Positions 61,901 to 64,000 of a stretch of 64,000 nt of DNA are shown here, in pieces. Location of the stretch: the NCBI GenBank assembly GCA_015057115.1, contig SVEZ01000008.1, positions 1 to 64,000 of the forward strand, written 5' to 3'. The DNA is from Lachnospiraceae bacterium. GTDB lineage: Bacteria; Bacillota; Clostridia; Lachnospirales; Lachnospiraceae. The translations under genes were made by a program, and so were the position numbers. The notes beneath the pieces are model-generated. The model was given only the letters and a program-made list of their open reading frames with translations. It ran no database searches and was not told the DNA's origin. Every line of letters begins with the position of its first letter. Position 1 is the stretch's first letter.

Positions 61901-63435
61901 TTAATTTCACTTAACTCCGCAAGTCCTGCAATACCTCCAACTGCCGTTTCACCTTTTATTTTTCCGGTATTATGACAGTCCTTAATTTCCTCTGCATCCG
62001 CAAAATTTCCAACAATTCCTCCGGCGATATCACCTGTAACTGCACCCTGCGTTTGTGTTCTATTTCCATTGTTTTTACATCCAGTAATCTTTGCCTTTCC
62101 CTTTTTCCAACCAATAATTCCTCCGGCGGTTGTATCTGCTTCAATATTTCCAGTATTGGTACATCCGGAAATTGCTCCCGTACCCTCATCTCGGGCAATT
62201 ATTCCCCCGGCATACTTATTCGCAGTTATACTGCCAGAATTTTTACTTGTAACGTCACCTTCATTTATACATCCGGTTACTGCTCCGGATCCGTTAACCA
62301 GCGCAACAACACCTCCCACGTTTTCTGCGCCCTTTATACTACCTTCATTTGTACAATTAATTATCTCTGTGCTACCATTTTTCTCTCCAACAATTCCTCC
62401 TACATTTTTGGATGATTCATCTTGAAGGATATCTTTCTTATTGGTACAGTTTGAAATTGTTCCCTCACTACTTTTCGTAGCAACAATTCCTCCAATTGTC
62501 GCAGTCGAGACATTTCCCGACGTAACGCTACCTTCATTTGTACAATCATCCACCGTTCCGGTACCACATACGCCAACAATACCTCCGACAACAACACTAC
62601 CGGTCAAATCTGCGTAATTCCAACATTTATTCTTAACCAATATGGAGGTCGCCTTACCCACAATTCCTCCCACATTCTTTCCGGTTACTATTCCACGGTT
62701 AACACACTTATCAATAGTTCCTACAGCCTCTCCTACAATACCACCGGAGAATGCATTGCTGGCGGTAGTGCCATCTGTAATCTTCGTTTTATTGGTACAT
62801 GAACTAATGTTGGAACTTGCACCGGTATTACTACCCACCAATCCTCCAAAATAGTTTTCTGCCACACCACTCTCATATTTAATCTCACAATTTTCAAGAG
62901 TCTCACATTTTTCAACTGTAACATTTGTTCCGGATCCCATAAGCATTCCTACTTTAGATGTTCCGGATCCTGTTACAGTAATGGTTGAATCTTTTATTTT
63001 TATATTTTCAATCTTTGAACCACTGCTAACCTGTCCAAACAGCCCATAGCTTCCCGTGCCATTTGCCTCAATAGACATCCCAACAATAGTTACACCACCA
63101 CCAGCAAAAGTACCTTTAAAATTTGCAATCGGTTCCCAATTTGCACCAGACAAATCAATTGTATTACCAGATTCTGCCTTAAGCTTAAAAAACTTTTCAG
63201 AATCACTGAACGCCCCAGCCTTTACGTCCGATGCAAATTGCAAAAGCTGATCTTTTCCGTTAATAACAATTGCTTTACTTTCTTCTGAGCCATCTCCACT
63301 CGAGGCATCATAATTATCAGCGTTATAGGCGGCCTTCACCTTTTCCGGCACAATGCCCACCATAGTAAGCACCATACAAATGGTCATTACCATTGCTAAT
63401 CCTTTTTTCATTTTCTCTTTTATACGGTTGTCCAT
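58957..63435 (-). CDS. 1492-residue secreted GLUG-repeat / Big_2 surface protein
   Basis: Signal peptide GLAMVMTICMVLTMVGIVP with cleavage after VKA. From about residue 60 a beta-solenoid of GLUG repeats (GYFGGLVGSNTG, GGIVGEAVGTIDKCVNRGIV, GGIIARDEGTGAISGCTNTG), running to about 630. Then an Ig-like/other middle region with GEYKLVLKLPATDNYNAAT-type MBG/Big motifs, a stretch with FEIYASRTN-like fibronectin III pattern, and a C-terminal Big_2 domain (KYCSSNPEIVSVSKSGKL, last 85 residues). No sortase motif, so wall binding would have to be non-covalent. ATG has GGAGG 8 nt upstream. Confidence 0.85.
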   Translation of the reverse strand: MDNRIKEKMKKGLAMVMTICMVLTMVGIVPEKVKAAYNADNYDASSGDGSEESKAIVINGKDQLLQFASDVKAGAFSDSEKFFKLKAESGNTIDLSGANWEPIANFKGTFAGGGVTIVGMSIEANGTGSYGLFGQVSSGSKIENIKIKDSTITVTGSGTSKVGMLMGSGTNVTVEKCETLENCEIKYESGVAENYFGGLVGSNTGASSNISSCTNKTKITDGTTASNAFSGGIVGEAVGTIDKCVNRGIVTGKNVGGIVGKATSILVKNKCWNYADLTGSVVVGGIVGVCGTGTVDDCTNEGSVTSGNVSTATIGGIVATKSSEGTISNCTNKKDILQDESSKNVGGIVGEKNGSTEIINCTNEGSIKGAENVGGVVALVNGSGAVTGCINEGDVTSKNSGSITANKYAGGIIARDEGTGAISGCTNTGNIEADTTAGGIIGWKKGKAKITGCKNNGNRTQTQGAVTGDIAGGIVGNFADAEEIKDCHNTGKIKGETAVGGIAGLAELSEIKVCSNTGDISVGVKTEPSVGGIVAEGNHVEESFNSGTVTGRNAEAKDTPKCGGIAGFIKEGDGEILYCKNSGRVKFGAGICGKIAPYIKDCYNEGITDFGGIANKLGRYNITHCYSAEVGYREDSEPLDVDLVKLDGREGAVNPNTATSTLGEPVNCFYWNLDEHPTGQSGGQNDPSTKKWKNWTVKPLKAREFSNQDTFVKAGWDFTNVWKMASVGSDEPKIRPILGWENKDKPYVKGDVTAELIMLDWTQGGAASSPKLVGSYDKAKHESIWEAEYLLYYRKNDDGTFTAYGKGVKAQEPGEYKLVLKLPATDNYNAATLTTYYTIFPDPDAGKDPEMKPIAVAIEQANCYEGEEVPDPKILGEKISNWQKTKGYSVMYKRYVSDVTDVWDNKGYTDKKPTAVDTYVERIVISEDKNAHYAGDTFYQIFEIKSRQAGTVSSGRKVPNIYIDMPTAWYYGQTPQRPILKGDYDHSAIVTWNYTDLRNNYSTNSMPVNAGTYKVEVRLSETANYVAASSEKIFNIFGYGDYYGVGNTAATVGYALPISNQSVTKVSSSVMGNMVEVATVSESTLNSISGTNSSYNSVLLDASGASTRVNRMSIDRSSLNEIYRLMDRKTHINNAVIRFTRGDLELTKTRLAKLLSENTGLKFEFSLSEDGTSNLTRSQQSALTMGGILGILEPRLRRVNENGSIKTYDSLNGKDMKVRYSYTMPTGKTIADYEVYGVGTNGSLRQYPLTYQNGQFLFDVQTEDVYVLVLKGATSGTTTIDPTIIEGGGIIEAASSSLALNAEFVVRHRGRSLKVGWGKVGNADCYEIYASRTNRDFDYSKPTKVVSGNKENSLLLTQVGGKHVNAKTNYKVCVYACKLVDGQRVKVFQSLIGYVVGTQNKKYTNTRIMTVRQTHCFMEVGDTNKMGAKVYLMDKKKKLVPGYTSKFRYCSSNPEIVSVSKSGKLTAVSPGTCVVYVYAKNGVARKTTVKVS

Positions 63436-63496
63436 AACCAAGACCTCCAATCCTTTGATCTATTCAGAAAAAATAGTCTCTCAATATCTATTTATC

Positions 63497-63521
63497 GGCA
63501 GAATCTGCCTCTTATATTATA
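63497..63521 (-). promoter_or_regulatory. Promoter -10 and palindrome upstream of the GLUG-protein gene
   Basis: TATAAT on the minus strand (63516-63521) with no clear -35, followed by the palindrome GGCAGA-A-TCTGCC (63497-63509) where the transcript start would fall, about 60-75 nt before the ATG. Could be a promoter with operator. Confidence 0.4.
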
Positions 63522-63701
63522 CCTTATCCGCATGAATTTTTAGTGTCTTGAAGAAATTTTTAGATTTCATTTTCTCTGGGATTTTCCTACTCCCTATTAC
63601 CAAACTACTCTCCTCCGGAATAGACGATATTTGTGGCGCAATCGTGTCCCCCGCCGATTTTTCAAAAGACCAACGGCGGAATCTGTGTTTTTTAGATTTG
63701 T

Positions 63702-63946
63702 GGCGCCGAGTGTTTTTCAAAAAATAGGCGATTTATAATAGTTTAGAGCGAATATCGCCGATTCCGGCAACATAATATTTCGCGGGCTCGGCGCTTTTCA
63801 CCTTCCACACACATTAGGCGCCGAGCTTTTTCAAAAAATCGGCGCCAGCACCTCTTTTTTCACACCTACCGCCGAACCAGCCACACAACCACCAAGCGAA
63901 TCGGCACCGGCATCCACTTTTTCACACTTACCGCCGAGTCCCCAGC
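63702..63946. repeat. Degenerate GGCGCCGAG and TTTTTCACAC repeats at the window end
   Basis: GGCGCCGAG + TTTTTCAAAAAAT + (A/C)GGCG occurs at 63702-63730 and 63818-63845, with single GGCGCC/CGGCG boxes between; a second unit TTTTTCACAC(C/T)TACCGCCGA occurs at 63855-63878 and 63917-63941. No convincing gene covers 63436-64000: a 67-codon frame here (63517-63720) has no ribosome site or family. GC content rises clearly against the flanking sequence. Confidence 0.5.
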
Positions 63947-64000
63947 ATCCCTCAGACGGACACGGCGTCAACATCACCTGCCGCCTTTCCCATGCATTCT

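Noticed and set aside
63517..63720. 67-codon minus-strand reading frame rich in Lys/Arg
   Set aside because: No ribosome site, no family features, and it overlaps the promoter region of the GLUG-protein gene; composition looks like random low-complexity sequence.

Overview
The window reads as chromosome from a spore-forming, Gram-positive anaerobe of the class Clostridia, most likely family Lachnospiraceae. Grounds: a GerA-type germination locus with SpoIIR, the gene order rel / metallo-hydrolase / hemZ / hisS, a T-box ahead of ileS, Spx- and DUF1934-type genes, class D sortase with a long SpaA-like protein, strong GGAGG ribosome sites and U-run terminators. Species cannot be fixed by eye. 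Most genes lie on the minus strand; the plus-strand genes are an Rpn-like nuclease, a CPBP protease, an AraC regulator and a C-GCAxxG-C-C protein.

Layout. 1-3.9 kb: germination/sporulation operon (GerA, a short GerB-like membrane protein, a short GerC-like protein, SpoIIR, DUF1934). 3.9-5.6 kb: ispE overlapping a GntR/FCD regulator, preceded by a 31-bp palindromic tandem repeat that also carries the promoter. 5.7-11.4 kb: rel, MBL hydrolase, hemZ, hisS. 11.4-19.5 kb: an acetyltransferase, a peptide/nickel-type ABC importer with its two ATPases fused into one protein, and a PreA-type dihydropyrimidine dehydrogenase. 19.5-24 kb: secreted GH3 enzyme, then a scar region holding a 5'-truncated surface protein, an Rpn-like nuclease and short coding remnants. 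24-34.4 kb: housekeeping (aminotransferase, L,D-transpeptidase, PAP2, small alarmone synthetase, RNA methylase, pfkA, dnaE). 34.5-41.6 kb: CPBP protease, a 130-nt highly structured palindromic element, glgP, and ileS with a complete T-box and a consensus promoter.

41.6-47.3 kb is the most rearranged stretch: two copies of a short inverted-repeat element (one cutting off an Spx/ArsC-like gene), a duplicated intergenic segment, a 947-residue multi-module Fe-S/FAD oxidoreductase divergent from an AraC regulator with a helically phased direct repeat between them, and a frameshifted gene of a nuclease-like family. 47.3-58.9 kb: DUF2798 protein, NSS transporter, class D sortase overlapping a 1745-residue SpaA/Cna-B surface protein that ends in LAKTG, a MazG-like enzyme, a transaldolase-like aldolase, a membrane-fused spermidine-synthase-like protein. 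59-63.4 kb: a 1492-residue secreted GLUG-repeat/Big_2 protein. The last 0.5 kb holds degenerate GGCGCCGA repeats and no convincing gene.

The strongest candidates for something new are the non-coding elements: the 130-nt cloverleaf-like palindrome at 35404, the 67/79-bp inverted-repeat element at 41854 and 46466, and the 31-bp palindromic array in front of ispE-gntR. No CRISPR array, prophage, tRNA or rRNA was seen. All functional assignments come from reading motifs by eye; no search was run.
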